Positions 1 to 7,784 are shown, counted from the first letter of the stretch. The stretch: 37,395 bases of DNA from Dethiobacter alkaliphilus AHT 1 (GCF_000174415.1 NZ_ACJM01000022.1:1-37395); one strand, 5' to 3'. Numbers and translations are program-made. The notes: generated by a model not told the origin, from the sequence alone.

Positions 1-25
1 AAAAAGTGAAAGAGGTCTTTTTTTT

Positions 26-1720
26 ATGGAAATGTTCCGCAAAGAAATTGTTCGGTTGCTGTCTGAGCAGCTACCGTTGGACAAGCAGCAAATAGCCAAT
101 GACCTGGAAACGCCGCCTACCCCGGAAATGGGCGATTTTGCTTTTCCCTGCTTTAAGCTGGCCAAAGAATTAAGAAATGCACCGCCCAAAATTGCCGCGG
201 AATTGGCGGAAAAACTGCCGGCAAGTGAGTTGTTTGACCGGGTGGAAGCACGCGGCCCTTATATTAATTTTTTCTGTGACCGAAAAATGCTGGCCCAGCT
301 TACCCTGGATGAAGTGCAGACAGAGAGGGAAAAATTCGGCCAACGCAAGTCCGGCAGCGGCCAGACCGTAGTCATTGACTTTTCCGCACCTAATATTGCC
401 AAACCCTTTGGAGTGGGCCATCTGCGCTCCACTGTTATTGGCAACTCTCTGTACCGCATCCATGAAGCATTGGGATATAAAAGTGTGGGAATTAACCACC
501 TGGGTGACTGGGGCACGCAGTTTGGAAAGCTGATTGTGGCCTATCTTAAATGGGGTGACGATACCCGCCTGGAGGAGGATCCCATCACCTATCTTTATGA
601 GCTTTATGTCCGTTTTCACCGGGAAGCGGAAGAAAAACCGGCTCTGGATGAAGAAGCCCGCGCCTGGTTTAAAAAGCTGGAAGACGGCGATGAACAGGCG
701 CGTCAGCTATGGCAGCGGTTTCGCGACCTGAGCCTGGCGGAATTCAAGAGGATCTACAACATCCTTGGTGTTCATTTTGATTCCTATCAGGGCGAGAGTT
801 ACTATAACGAAATGCTGGATGACACGGTCCGGGAAGTGGAAACAAAAGGCCTGACGGAAGTCTCTGAAGGTGCCTTAATAGTTAACCTGGAAGACAGCAA
901 CATGCCACCCTGTCTGTTGCGCAAGCAGGATGGCGCCACCCTGTATGCCACCAGGGATTTGTGTGCCGCAATTTATCGGCACCAGATGCATGACTTCTCC
1001 AAAATGCTGTATGTGGTGGGTGCTGATCAAGCCCTGCATTTTCAGCAGGTTTTTGCCGTTTTAAAAAAGCTGGGCTATGAATGGGCCGAAAACTGTACTC
1101 ATGTACCCTTTGGCCTGATTCGCTTTAAAGAAGGTAAGATGTCCACCCGTCAGGGTACACTGATCTTTTTGGAGGATGTATTAAACCGGGCCACCGAGCT
1201 GGCGCACCAGATTATTCAGGAAAAGAACCCCCAATTGGAAAACAAGTATGAAGTGGCTAAAAAGGTGGGGATAGGTGCGGTTATATTTGGCGACTTAAGT
1301 AACGACCGGGTAAAAAACATAGAGTTTGACTGGGACAAGGTGTTGGATTTTTCCGGAGAAACAGCTCCCTACATCCAATACTCCCACGCCCGCATCTGCA
1401 GTATCCTGCGCAAAGCGGCAGCGTGGCCTGCTCCTTTTGATGCCACCCTGCTGGTTTCCGACGAAGAACAGCTGGTGTTGGGGACCATCGCCCGCTTCTC
1501 CGATGCCATTGCCCGGGCTGCAGATACTTTAAAGCCATCGGTTTTGGCCCGTTATCTGCTGGATTTAGCCGCCGCCTTTAACCGTTTTTATCATCAGTGT
1601 CCTGTTCTAAATGCGGAAGATGATATCCGCAATGCCCGGCTGGCTTTAATTGATGCCGTGCGTCAGGTCCTGGTAAACGGCCTGTATCTGTTGGGGATTG
1701 AAGCACCGGAAGAAATGTAG
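26..1720 (+). CDS. argS: Arginyl-tRNA synthetase
   Basis: Class I aminoacyl-tRNA synthetase that charges tRNA-Arg with arginine in the cytoplasm. The 564-residue product has the usual length. It opens with the ArgRS N-terminal domain (about 1-85). The HIGH-like signature appears as GHLRS near residue 131, after the typical APNIAKPFGVGHL segment. A KMSK-like loop (KMSTRQG) lies near 370, and the C-terminal DALR anticodon-binding domain follows (about 440-564, ending in LLGIEAPEEM). The ATG at 26 follows an AGAGGT ribosome site; a second in-frame ATG at 32 is possible. The gene is followed by a strong hairpin terminator. The window begins only 25 bases upstream, so its promoter is not visible. 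Identification is by recognised motifs and full-length similarity to the family. Confidence 0.97.
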   Translation: MEMFRKEIVRLLSEQLPLDKQQIANDLETPPTPEMGDFAFPCFKLAKELRNAPPKIAAELAEKLPASELFDRVEARGPYINFFCDRKMLAQLTLDEVQTEREKFGQRKSGSGQTVVIDFSAPNIAKPFGVGHLRSTVIGNSLYRIHEALGYKSVGINHLGDWGTQFGKLIVAYLKWGDDTRLEEDPITYLYELYVRFHREAEEKPALDEEARAWFKKLEDGDEQARQLWQRFRDLSLAEFKRIYNILGVHFDSYQGESYYNEMLDDTVREVETKGLTEVSEGALIVNLEDSNMPPCLLRKQDGATLYATRDLCAAIYRHQMHDFSKMLYVVGADQALHFQQVFAVLKKLGYEWAENCTHVPFGLIRFKEGKMSTRQGTLIFLEDVLNRATELAHQIIQEKNPQLENKYEVAKKVGIGAVIFGDLSNDRVKNIEFDWDKVLDFSGETAPYIQYSHARICSILRKAAAWPAPFDATLLVSDEEQLVLGTIARFSDAIARAADTLKPSVLARYLLDLAAAFNRFYHQCPVLNAEDDIRNARLALIDAVRQVLVNGLYLLGIEAPEEM

Positions 1721-1734
1721 CACATACAATTAAT

Positions 1735-1772
1735 AAGAACTCCTGTCAAAAGAGGCAGGAGTTCTTTGTTTT
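1735..1772 (+). terminator. Rho-independent terminator after argS
   Basis: Inverted repeat AAGAACTCCTG (1735-1745) / CAGGAGTTCTT (1756-1766), followed by a T-rich run. It lies between the converging argS and UPF0016 genes and, read on the other strand, could serve both. Confidence 0.85.
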
Positions 1773-1827
1773 AAATTTTAACGCAGTTTGCTAAGCTGCT
1801 AAGGTAGCTTCAACAAGCGTATTTTTC

Positions 1828-2388
1828 TTAAAATATTGCACTATACAGCATGGCGGCGCCAAAGAAGAAGAATAAAGCAGCGCTGACAATTTTTATTGTC
1901 CGGCCCGGCAGCCGGGTGAGGTAGCGGGACCCCAGATACGCCGCCGCCCCGTGGTTAACAAACTGAGCTGCCATAGCTCCCAGGAATACGGGAATGGGCG
2001 TTCCGTAAGCAGCGGTCAGAGCAATTACCGTTAATTGTGTTTTATCACCCAACTCTGCCAGAAAAATCATGGCAAATGTCTGGGTAGCCACCCCATGCCG
2101 GGGCTCCTCCACTTCTCCGTCGGGAGTTTCCTGTCTGAACACCATCCAGGTTCCCACGGCAAAAAAGAACAGGGCGCTGGCAATCAGGATGGTGGTTTCC
2201 GGCAGAAGATCAGCCATAAAATCCCCCAAAGCTGCCGCCAGGGCGGTAAGGGCCGCCAAAGCCCCCAAGGCGCCGGCTACCACCTGCCGAGGCGGGAAAC
2301 GGGTGGAAAGGGTCAGTGTAACCAACTGCGATTTATCACCCAGCTCGGCCAATAATATTGCCAAAAAAGTAACAAAGAAAGCAATCAT
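1828..2388 (-). CDS. UPF0016/GDT1 (TMEM165) family membrane cation transporter
   Basis: Small integral membrane protein of the GDT1/TMEM165 family. Members characterised elsewhere export Mn2+ or exchange Ca2+/Mn2+. The product (about 187 residues) has the family's internal duplication: two hydrophobic halves, each opening with an E-L-G-D-K-[ST]-Q motif (ELGDKSQ near residue 16, ELGDKTQ near residue 113), which form the predicted cation site. Six or so membrane spans are visible. I start it at the ATG at 2388 because that places the first motif in its usual position and follows GGGGTGA; the frame stays open upstream to 2454, but that extension is hydrophilic and unlike the family. The gene runs opposite to argS and divergent from serS. 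The transported ion is inferred from the family only. Confidence 0.9.
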   Translation of the reverse strand: MIAFFVTFLAILLAELGDKSQLVTLTLSTRFPPRQVVAGALGALAALTALAAALGDFMADLLPETTILIASALFFFAVGTWMVFRQETPDGEVEEPRHGVATQTFAMIFLAELGDKTQLTVIALTAAYGTPIPVFLGAMAAQFVNHGAAAYLGSRYLTRLPGRTIKIVSAALFFFFGAAMLYSAIF

Positions 2389-2448
2389 TATATTTTCACC
2401 CCGTCTAAAATGCTGGATTTTATTATAACACAAAGAATTCTTCCTAAC

Positions 2449-2477
2449 TTGCATTTTTCCAAAAACGCGGGTATACT
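2449..2477 (+). promoter_or_regulatory. Sigma-A type promoter of the serS T-box leader
   Basis: TTGCAT (2449-2454) and TATACT (2472-2477) separated by 17 bases. Transcription would start near 2484, just before the T-box leader. Confidence 0.75.
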
Positions 2478-2483
2478 ATTAAT

Positions 2484-2715
2484 ACATCATATGGAAATAG
2501 CCGATGAAAGGTAAAAGTAGCCTGACTGCATGTTTTCAGAGAACCGGTGGTTGGTGCAAACCGGGAACACGGCAGGTGAATTCCGACCTGGAGGTGGGCG
2601 GGGATTAACCCGTCCCGTGGTGCATGTTGCGCACATTGAGGGGGCCAATATTTTTGGTCAACCAGGGTGGTACCGCGAGAAAACTCGTCCCTGCAGGGAG
2701 GAGTTATTTTTGTGT
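2484..2715 (+). promoter_or_regulatory. T-box riboswitch leader of serS (tRNA-Ser sensing)
   Basis: The conserved T-box core AGGGTGGTACCGCG is at 2664-2677. A terminator hairpin follows (arms within 2684-2703, centred on the palindrome TCCCTGCAGGGA) with a T-rich tail to about 2712. The upstream 180 bases fold as the long Stem I region. A TCC triplet at 2582-2584, in the context AATTCCGACC, is the likely serine specifier; this placement is an inference. Uncharged tRNA-Ser would pair with the specifier and the T-box bulge, favour the antiterminator and switch on serS. Confidence 0.93.
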
Positions 2716-2743
2716 TTGTCACGAAACATAAAGGAGGTAAAAA

Positions 2744-4024
2744 ATGCTGGATTTAAAGTTTGTCCGGGATAATCTGGATGTGGTCCGAAAAGCCCTTGAT
2801 GATAAGGGAGAGGAAGCGGCCATCGATCAATTTGCTGAAGTGGATGAAAAACGCCGCAGTCTTTTGCATGAAGTGGAGCAGTTAAAGCAGAAGCGAAATA
2901 AGGTCTCGGAGCAGGTAGCACAGATGAAGCGCTCCGGTGAAGATGCTTCCGGTGTCATTGAAGAAATGCGTGCCGTATCGCAAAAAATTAAAGAAATGGA
3001 TAACGATGTGCGCAATGTGGATGATGAACTGCAGCAGATTCTGCTTACCCTGCCTAATATTCCCCACAAAGATGTGCCGGTGGGCCAGACGGAGGAGGAA
3101 AACGTGGCGGTGCGCCATTTTGGCGAACCAACCACTTTTGATTTTGAAGCAAAGCCCCACTGGGATATCGCAGCCAACCTGGATATTATAGATTTTGAAC
3201 GGGCCGGTAAAGTGACCGGTACCCGCTTTGCATTCTACAAAGGCCAGGGAGCACAACTGGAGCGGGCATTAATTAACTTCATGCTTGATCTTCACATCAC
3301 AGAGCATGGCTATACGGAAATCTTCCCACCGTTTATGGTGCACCGCGAGAGCATGGTGGGCACAGGCCAGCTGCCTAAATTTGAAGAAGATGCCTTCAGG
3401 GTAGCCGACACCGATTATTTTTTGATTCCCACCGCCGAAGTGCCGGTGACCAACCTGCATCGGGAAGAGATTTTTACAGAAGAAGACCTGCCCAAACACT
3501 ACGTGGCCTATAGCGCGTGTTTTCGCGCAGAGGCAGGGGCCCATGGCCGCGATACCCGCGGACTGATTCGCCAGCACCAGTTCAACAAGGTGGAACTGGT
3601 TAAATTTGCCCGACCTCAAGACTCCATGCAGGAGTTGGAGACTCTCACCGCCAATGCGGAAGAAATATTAAAAAGACTGGGACTGCCCTACCAGACCATG
3701 TTAATGTGCACCGCAGATTTGGGCTTTGCGGCGGCAAAAAAATATGATCTGGAGGTTTGGCTGCCTGCCTACAACACCTACAGAGAAATCTCTTCCTGCA
3801 GTAACTTCGGCGATTTCCAGGCCCGCCGTGCCGGCATTCGTTTCCGCCCCGCCCAGGGAGGCAAAGCGGAATTTGTGCATACGTTAAACGGTTCCGGTGT
3901 TGCCGTGGGCCGCACTGTGGCCGCTATTCTGGAGAACTACCAGCAGGAAGACGGCACCGTTCTGATTCCTGAACCGCTGCGCCCGTATATGCCCGGCCTG
4001 AAAAGCGACTACATCGGCAAGTAA
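2744..4024 (+). CDS. serS: Seryl-tRNA synthetase
   Basis: Class II aminoacyl-tRNA synthetase that charges serine onto tRNA-Ser (and onto tRNA-Sec where present). The 426-residue product has the usual bacterial length. An N-terminal long antiparallel coiled coil (about residues 27-105, rich in E/K/Q), which binds the tRNA variable arm, is followed by the catalytic domain. Class II motif 2 is around the FRAEAG...[14 protein letters not shown] segment, and motif 3 is at [16 protein letters not shown] near the C-terminus. The ATG at 2744 follows AAAGGAGGT at an ideal distance. Expression should be set by the T-box leader directly upstream. An MscS gene starts 18 bases after the stop. Confidence 0.97.
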   Translation: MLDLKFVRDNLDVVRKALDDKGEEAAIDQFAEVDEKRRSLLHEVEQLKQKRNKVSEQVAQMKRSGEDASGVIEEMRAVSQKIKEMDNDVRNVDDELQQILLTLPNIPHKDVPVGQTEEENVAVRHFGEPTTFDFEAKPHWDIAANLDIIDFERAGKVTGTRFAFYKGQGAQLERALINFMLDLHITEHGYTEIFPPFMVHRESMVGTGQLPKFEEDAFRVADTDYFLIPTAEVPVTNLHREEIFTEEDLPKHYVAYSACFRAEAGAHGRDTRGLIRQHQFNKVELVKFARPQDSMQELETLTANAEEILKRLGLPYQTMLMCTADLGFAAAKKYDLEVWLPAYNTYREISSCSNFGDFQARRAGIRFRPAQGGKAEFVHTLNGSGVAVGRTVAAILENYQQEDGTVLIPEPLRPYMPGLKSDYIGK

Positions 4025-4042
4025 TCTTACACAGTAACATCT

Positions 4043-5179
4043 ATGCAGCCAGAAGATTTAAACGGGGTGTTTGCAATAGATATAACTGAAGTGTTTGAAA
4101 TAGAAATAGCCGAAGTTTTTGAAACGGTGGACAGCAGCTTACTGTTAGCCATCGGCATCTTAGCCGGAGGTTTTCTTCTTGGGCTATTGATTGATACGCT
4201 GCTATTGGGAAGGATGCTGGCAAAAGCGAAGCAGGATGAAAAAGAAGGCAGGACCTCTTTGCTAAAGGCCTTGAGGGGATTCACAACGTTCTGGTTTACT
4301 GCCGCCGGGCTCTATTTTGCTTTGTTGTATGCGCCGCTCCAACAGCAGGTTTCGGAGGCGGCGTCGGGGGCGCTGCAGGTGCTGGTGGCCATTTCCATTA
4401 CATTATCATTGACTCTGTTTGTCTCCAATGTGGTTACAACGGCCCTGAGTCGCTACACCAGCAGCGTGGAGGGTGTTCTGCCCTCTACCACGCTTTTGTT
4501 CAACGTAACCCGTACCGTTATTTTCGTCATTGGTGGTTTGGTGGCTCTAAATACACTGGGAATTTCGGTTGTTCCGATTCTGACCGCGCTTGGTGTGGGC
4601 GGGTTGGCTTTGGCCCTGGCCTTACAGGACACGCTCTCTAATCTGTTTGCCGGATTGCAGATTTTGGCGTCACGGCAGATACGTCTGGGAGACTATATAC
4701 AACTGGAAAGCGGAGAGGAAGGGTATGTTGCCGATCTGACATGGCGCAACACCACCATCCGTGCCATGGCAAACAATATGTTGATAATTCCGAACTCAAA
4801 AGTAGCGGCAAACCGTATAACCAATTTTAATCTGCCGAGTAAAGAGATGTCGGTGCTGGTTGAAGTTGGGGTCAATTACGCCAGTGATTTGGAAAAAGTT
4901 GAAGAAGTAACTCTTGATGTGGCGCGTCAGACCATACAGGAAGTGGAAGGGGCCCAAAAGGATTTTGATCCGTTAATACTATACCGTTCTTTCGGCGAGT
5001 CAAGCATTAACTTTATAGTAATCCTACGGGCTAATGAATTTGTCAAGCAGTTTGCTTTAGTCCATGAATTTGTTAAAAGGCTGCATCAGCGCTACAATCA
5101 AGAAAAGATAAACATTCCTTTCCCGATTCGCACTGTGTACCTAAAACAACAGCAGGACAGTCAGATAACAATGAAATAA
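4043..5179 (+). CDS. MscS-family mechanosensitive ion channel
   Basis: Small-conductance mechanosensitive channel-type protein, 378 residues, in the cytoplasmic membrane. Hydrophobic spans near 32-55, 76-98, 110-130 and 150-190 lead into the family's pore helix, rich in Gly/Ala (LTALGVGGLALALALQDTL...NLFAG). The beta domain follows (GDYIQLESGEEGYVADLTWRNTTIR...IIPNSKVAANRITNF), then an alpha/beta C-terminal domain. The N-terminus before the first span is acidic and carries a near-repeat (EVFEIEIAEVFET). No good ribosome site precedes the ATG at 4043, which lies 18 bases after serS, so translational coupling or a different start is possible. It is less similar to the two MscS paralogues at 30.7-33.1 kb than they are to each other. 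Confidence 0.92.
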   Translation: MQPEDLNGVFAIDITEVFEIEIAEVFETVDSSLLLAIGILAGGFLLGLLIDTLLLGRMLAKAKQDEKEGRTSLLKALRGFTTFWFTAAGLYFALLYAPLQQQVSEAASGALQVLVAISITLSLTLFVSNVVTTALSRYTSSVEGVLPSTTLLFNVTRTVIFVIGGLVALNTLGISVVPILTALGVGGLALALALQDTLSNLFAGLQILASRQIRLGDYIQLESGEEGYVADLTWRNTTIRAMANNMLIIPNSKVAANRITNFNLPSKEMSVLVEVGVNYASDLEKVEEVTLDVARQTIQEVEGAQKDFDPLILYRSFGESSINFIVILRANEFVKQFALVHEFVKRLHQRYNQEKINIPFPIRTVYLKQQQDSQITMK

Positions 5180-5261
5180 AAAACAAATAAATCAAATCCA
5201 GGGACAGGCCCTTCCATGGGAAACAATAACAAAGCAGTTATCTATAGGCATAGAGCAATCA

Positions 5262-5290
5262 TTGACAAGGTTTTTGCTGTATGTTATACT
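5262..5290 (+). promoter_or_regulatory. Promoter of the tRNA-Ser pair
   Basis: TTGACA (5262-5267), a 17-base spacer and TATACT (5285-5290) end 13 bases before the first tRNA. Confidence 0.85.
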
Positions 5291-5303
5291 TAATCTTGCG
5301 TTC

Positions 5304-5390
5304 GGAGGGGTGTCCGAGCGGTTTAAGGAGCTGGTCTTGAAAACCAGTGACTCGAAAGAGCCGTGGGTTCGAATCCCACCCCCTCCGCCA
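5304..5390 (+). tRNA. tRNA-Ser (anticodon TGA)
   Basis: Acceptor stem GGAGGGG pairs with CCCCTCC. The anticodon arm is CTGGT-CTTGAAA-ACCAG with anticodon TGA at 5338-5340. A long class II variable arm is typical of serine tRNAs, the T-loop is GTTCGAATC, and CCA is encoded (5388-5390). It is read from the promoter at 5262. Confidence 0.97.
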
Positions 5391-5425
5391 TCTATATCAG
5401 GCGGAGTCCCAACAACACCAGTTAC

Positions 5426-5521
5426 GGAGAGATGGCCGAGTCGGTCGAAGGCGGTCGCCTGCTAAGCGATTAAGCGGGACTAAAACCCGCTTCGAGGGTT
5501 CGAATCCCTCTCTCTCCGCCA
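5426..5521 (+). tRNA. tRNA-Ser (anticodon GCT)
   Basis: Acceptor GGAGAGA pairs with TCTCTCC. The anticodon loop CTGCTAA contains GCT at 5461-5463. A long variable arm is built on AGCGGG...CCCGCT. CCA is encoded, ending at 5521. It lies 35 bases after tRNA-Ser(TGA) and is probably co-transcribed with it. Confidence 0.96.
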
Positions 5522-5535
5522 TATACTTAAAAGAG

Positions 5536-5566
5536 CAGGATCACGGACAGTCGTGATCCTGTTTTA
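5536..5566 (+). terminator. Terminator of the tRNA-Ser pair
   Basis: CAGGATCACG (5536-5545) / CGTGATCCTG (5552-5561) with a six-base loop, followed by TTTTAA. Confidence 0.85.
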
Positions 5567-5616
5567 ATGTCCGGCAGCTTGTGAAAAAAAACATGTCCCA
5601 ATTTTCAAAAAACGGG

Positions 5617-5645
5617 TTGACATTATAAATGGGACATGGCATAAT
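5617..5645 (+). promoter_or_regulatory. Promoter of structured RNA 1
   Basis: TTGACA (5617-5622), a 17-base spacer and CATAAT (5640-5645). The predicted start near 5652 is the first base of the RNA's closing helix. An inverted repeat, ATGTCCCA (5593-5600) / TGGGACAT (5630-5637), brackets the -35 box, and its right arm lies inside the spacer. This is a possible operator. Confidence 0.8.
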
Positions 5646-5651
5646 GTAGTT

Positions 5652-5893
5652 ACCAGATTCCGAGAGGCATAAGCAACCCGAAGCCCGGTGACGGCGCAGA
5701 GTGAAGTATCACGCAGTGAGAAAAACTGGTGTCCGTGTAGATTGGGTGGAAAGTGAAGTGTGTTACGGTTTACCGAGGAGAAATCCAAAGACGCTGTTCA
5801 CACGGAGCAAGGACGATTGTACCAGCGTTAGCGTAGAGTACTGCGCGACGATTGGAAGTCCATACGGGTTAGTGAAGGTCTGTTGGAATCTGG
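5652..5893 (+). ncRNA. Standalone structured RNA 1, family unassigned
   Basis: About 242 bases with no credible reading frame. They are closed end to end by a perfect nine-pair helix: CCAGATTCC (5653-5661) with GGAATCTGG (5885-5893). Internally, several short helices are visible, for example TCAC-GCA-GTGA and GTGTG paired with CACAC around a CGGTTTACCG hairpin. A promoter fires at its first base and a strong terminator follows. A second copy of the architecture lies at 6020-6273 and shares AGATYCCGAGAG at the 5' end and GAAGGYCTGTTGG before the 3' closing strand. It is not tmRNA, RNase P, SRP or 6S RNA by the hallmarks I know. A known large clostridial class such as raiA RNA remains possible; I cannot confirm it from memory. 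Confidence 0.72.
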
Positions 5894-5912
5894 TTCTGTT
5901 TTGTCCCAGCCA

Positions 5913-5940
5913 CCGCAAGCACAGCTTGCGGTTTTTCTTT
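5913..5940 (+). terminator. Terminator of structured RNA 1
   Basis: CCGCAAGC (5913-5920), loop ACA, GCTTGCGG (5924-5931), then TTTTCTTT. A canonical intrinsic terminator 20 bases after the closing helix. Confidence 0.92.
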
Positions 5941-5984
5941 TTGTCAGCACGAAAAAATAAATTCAAAATATTCAGAAAATTATC

Positions 5985-6013
5985 TTGACAGAGCAACACT
6001 CCTGTGCGATAAT
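5985..6013 (+). promoter_or_regulatory. Promoter of structured RNA 2
   Basis: TTGACA (5985-5990), a 17-base spacer and GATAAT (6008-6013), with a predicted start near 6020 at the foot of the RNA's closing helix. Confidence 0.82.
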
Positions 6014-6019
6014 AAAGAC

Positions 6020-6273
6020 AAGCCAGATCCCGAGAGACAAGACGGGGCCTGACGACGAACCAAAAAGCGCGTGAGAGCCACATTGAGTGGATAAAGCGCA
6101 AGCTTTAAGGAGAGTCGTTGCGGCAGCGGAAAATATAACAGAAAGTTATATGGACTGGGTCGCAAAGGTACGGATTAGCCATAAGCCGGAACCCGCGTAA
6201 GCGGTAAACTCGCAAGGTTGTTGCGGTGGCGATTCGTAACCACAGGTGTCGGAAGGCCTGTTGGGGTTTGGCT
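6020..6273 (+). ncRNA. Standalone structured RNA 2, sister of RNA 1
   Basis: About 254 bases, same plan as RNA 1. The closing helix pairs AGCCAGATCCC (6021-6031) with GGGGTTTGGCT (6263-6273); positions that differ from RNA 1 are kept paired through G-U changes. The shared boxes AGATCCCGAGAG and GGAAGGCCTGTTGG flank a different interior. That interior has clear hairpins: AAGC-GCAA-GCTT and CCGC-GTAA-GCGG with GNRA loops, CCAC-ATTGA-GTGG, and ATATAAC/GTTATAT around GAAA. It has its own promoter but no T-tract hairpin of its own. It runs into the 3' end of hpt on the opposite strand; its last base overlaps the hpt stop codon. Confidence 0.72.
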
Positions 6274-6803
6274 TATTCCTTTTCCGCCGTAAGTGAGTAA
6301 ATGTCCCACAGGTTACGGTATTGTTCATGATAGTCCAGTCCGTAGCCCACCGCGTAAATATTGGGCAGCTCAAATCCCTGATAATCGATGGGCACTTTGG
6401 CTATACGCCGTGCCGGAATATTTAATAGTGTGCAAACCCGCAATCCCGCTGGATCGCGGGTTTTTAAGTTGCGGATTAAATAATTCAGGCTAAGGCCGGT
6501 ATCCACAATGTCTTCAATGATCAGCACTTCCCGGTTGGCAATGGAGGAGTCCAGGTCCTTTGTAATCCGCACAATCCCCAGGGGATCAGCCTCCTGGTCG
6601 TAGCTGGAGATGGCCATAAAATCCAGTGTATGAGGGACAGACATGGCCCGGGTTAAATCTACGGCAAAATAGATGCTGCCACGCAGCACACAGATAAGTA
6701 CCGGTTCTTTGTCACGGTAATCACGAGATATCTCTTCCCCCAATTGGAGAATACGCTCTGCTATTTGCTCCCGGTTTAATACCGGCTCCAGTTTATGGGT
6801 CAT
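6273..6803 (-). CDS. hpt: Hypoxanthine phosphoribosyltransferase
   Basis: Type I phosphoribosyltransferase of purine salvage, converting hypoxanthine (often guanine too) plus PRPP to IMP/GMP. The 176-residue product has the usual length. The PRPP-binding signature is VLIIEDIVDTGLSL (about residues 95-108). CVLRGSIYFAVDL supplies the loop I region and DYHEQYRNL the conserved C-terminal segment (GLDYxExYRNL). The ATG at 6803 follows GGGAGGAAATT. It starts 12 bases after the kinase-like gene, so the two form an operon read leftward from about 7780. It converges with structured RNA 2, and no separate terminator for the operon is visible. Confidence 0.96.
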   Translation of the reverse strand: MTHKLEPVLNREQIAERILQLGEEISRDYRDKEPVLICVLRGSIYFAVDLTRAMSVPHTLDFMAISSYDQEADPLGIVRITKDLDSSIANREVLIIEDIVDTGLSLNYLIRNLKTRDPAGLRVCTLLNIPARRIAKVPIDYQGFELPNIYAVGYGLDYHEQYRNLWDIYSLTAEKE

Positions 6804-6815
6804 AATTTCCTCCCG

Positions 6816-7754
6816 TTACTGTGGCTTATCAATACCAAAGGAATCCAGAATATGATGTAAATCTTTATTATAGATTATTTTTACTTTCACGCCGGGGTAT
6901 AATTCCTGCAGCCGACGTGCTTTTTTGTTCTTTTTCCAGACCAGCTTCTGCCGCTGTGTGGTCAACTCCACGTACAAATTCTGATCGGGCAGATAAAAGT
7001 CCGGGGAAAAAGCTTCCGTCACATTGCCCTCGCTGTCCCACTGCAGTGGAAATGTGCGCGGTTCATATTCCCAGGAAATATTATAAAAATCCAGAAAGCG
7101 GGCAAACTCTTCCTCGCTGGGATGCATAAAACGGATATCGGAGTAAGTGTCCCCCTCGTTGTCGCTTTGCTGCTTAGAGCGCGTTTTTACCGTCTGTCTG
7201 TCCTGAAAAGCTTTTATCGCCTGAACTGCCAGTATGGCGGCGCCCTCGGGCATAAGAGTGCCGGTGTTTAGCGTCAGGTCATAAAGGTCCATGTCCAGCC
7301 AGGGATGGTCAAATACCTGGCGCAAAAACCGTTTTTTACGCCGGTCATGCTCCCGCACCAGTTTGCTTGCCGGCTTACGGGTCAGGTCATTAATTTCACG
7401 GATCCATTGTACCCGTTGTTTAAATGGAGCATGGATAAAAATGTGGAATGCGTCCGGATGATTACGAAACAGAAACTGCCCACCGCGCCCCACCAGAATG
7501 AAAGATTCTTTTTTGGCCAACTCAATCAGGTATTCATGCAGCGCGGTCAGGTAAAAGCGGCGGCGTTTTTCCGCATCCTCGCCTTTGGCCACCTGTTCAT
7601 CAAACTGAATTAAATGAGGAGGCAGGCCCATTTCCTGTAGGGCATCAATAATAGCATTGCGGTCAACGAGCCGATATCCCAGTTCATTGGCCACATGCTC
7701 CGCCAACATCTCGCCACCGGCACCAAACTGCCTGGAAATCGTAATTACCGTCAC
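6816..7754 (-). CDS. Cytidylate-kinase-like protein fused to a PD-(D/E)XK-type domain
   Basis: A 312-residue protein with two parts. Residues 1-185 match the cytidylate-kinase-like family: an N-terminal ITISRQFGAGG loop at about 5-14 in place of a strict Walker A, then GYRLVDRNAI and VGRGGQFL. Residues 208-300 look like a restriction-endonuclease-type fold: an EYEPRTFPL strand, then SPDFYLPDQ (D252) and YVELT (E263). The lysine expected two residues after E263 is Thr265, so nuclease activity may be lost, or K270 may substitute. A charged linker (about 188-206) joins the halves. Translation starts at GTG (7754) after GGAGG. It is transcribed with hpt, which suggests a nucleotide-related role, but the substrate is unknown. 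Confidence 0.78.
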   Translation of the reverse strand: MTVITISRQFGAGGEMLAEHVANELGYRLVDRNAIIDALQEMGLPPHLIQFDEQVAKGEDAEKRRRFYLTALHEYLIELAKKESFILVGRGGQFLFRNHPDAFHIFIHAPFKQRVQWIREINDLTRKPASKLVREHDRRKKRFLRQVFDHPWLDMDLYDLTLNTGTLMPEGAAILAVQAIKAFQDRQTVKTRSKQQSDNEGDTYSDIRFMHPSEEEFARFLDFYNISWEYEPRTFPLQWDSEGNVTEAFSPDFYLPDQNLYVELTTQRQKLVWKKNKKARRLQELYPGVKVKIIYNKDLHHILDSFGIDKPQ

Positions 7755-7784
7755 AAAATAACCTCCAGCTAACCTTATAGTAAA

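Noticed and set aside
170-619. Long minus-strand frame inside argS
   Set aside because: Antisense shadow of a certain gene, with no domain or ribosome site.
5725-5760. Similarity of RNA 1 (GGTGTCCGTG...) to group II intron text
   Set aside because: No domain V hairpin, no GUGYG start or AY end, and no reverse transcriptase; the closing helix is shared with a sister RNA instead.
5701-5988. Open frames on both strands across 5564-6165 (60-112 codons)
   Set aside because: They lie over the two structured RNAs, have no ribosome sites or recognisable domains, and are explained by chance in RNA-gene sequence.
6145-6215. Resemblance of RNA 2 interior (GGGTCGCAAAGGTACGG) to a c-di-GMP-I riboswitch
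   Set aside because: The GCAAAG-like string fits, but the rest of the aptamer and any downstream gene on that strand are missing, and the segment sits inside the larger closed fold.
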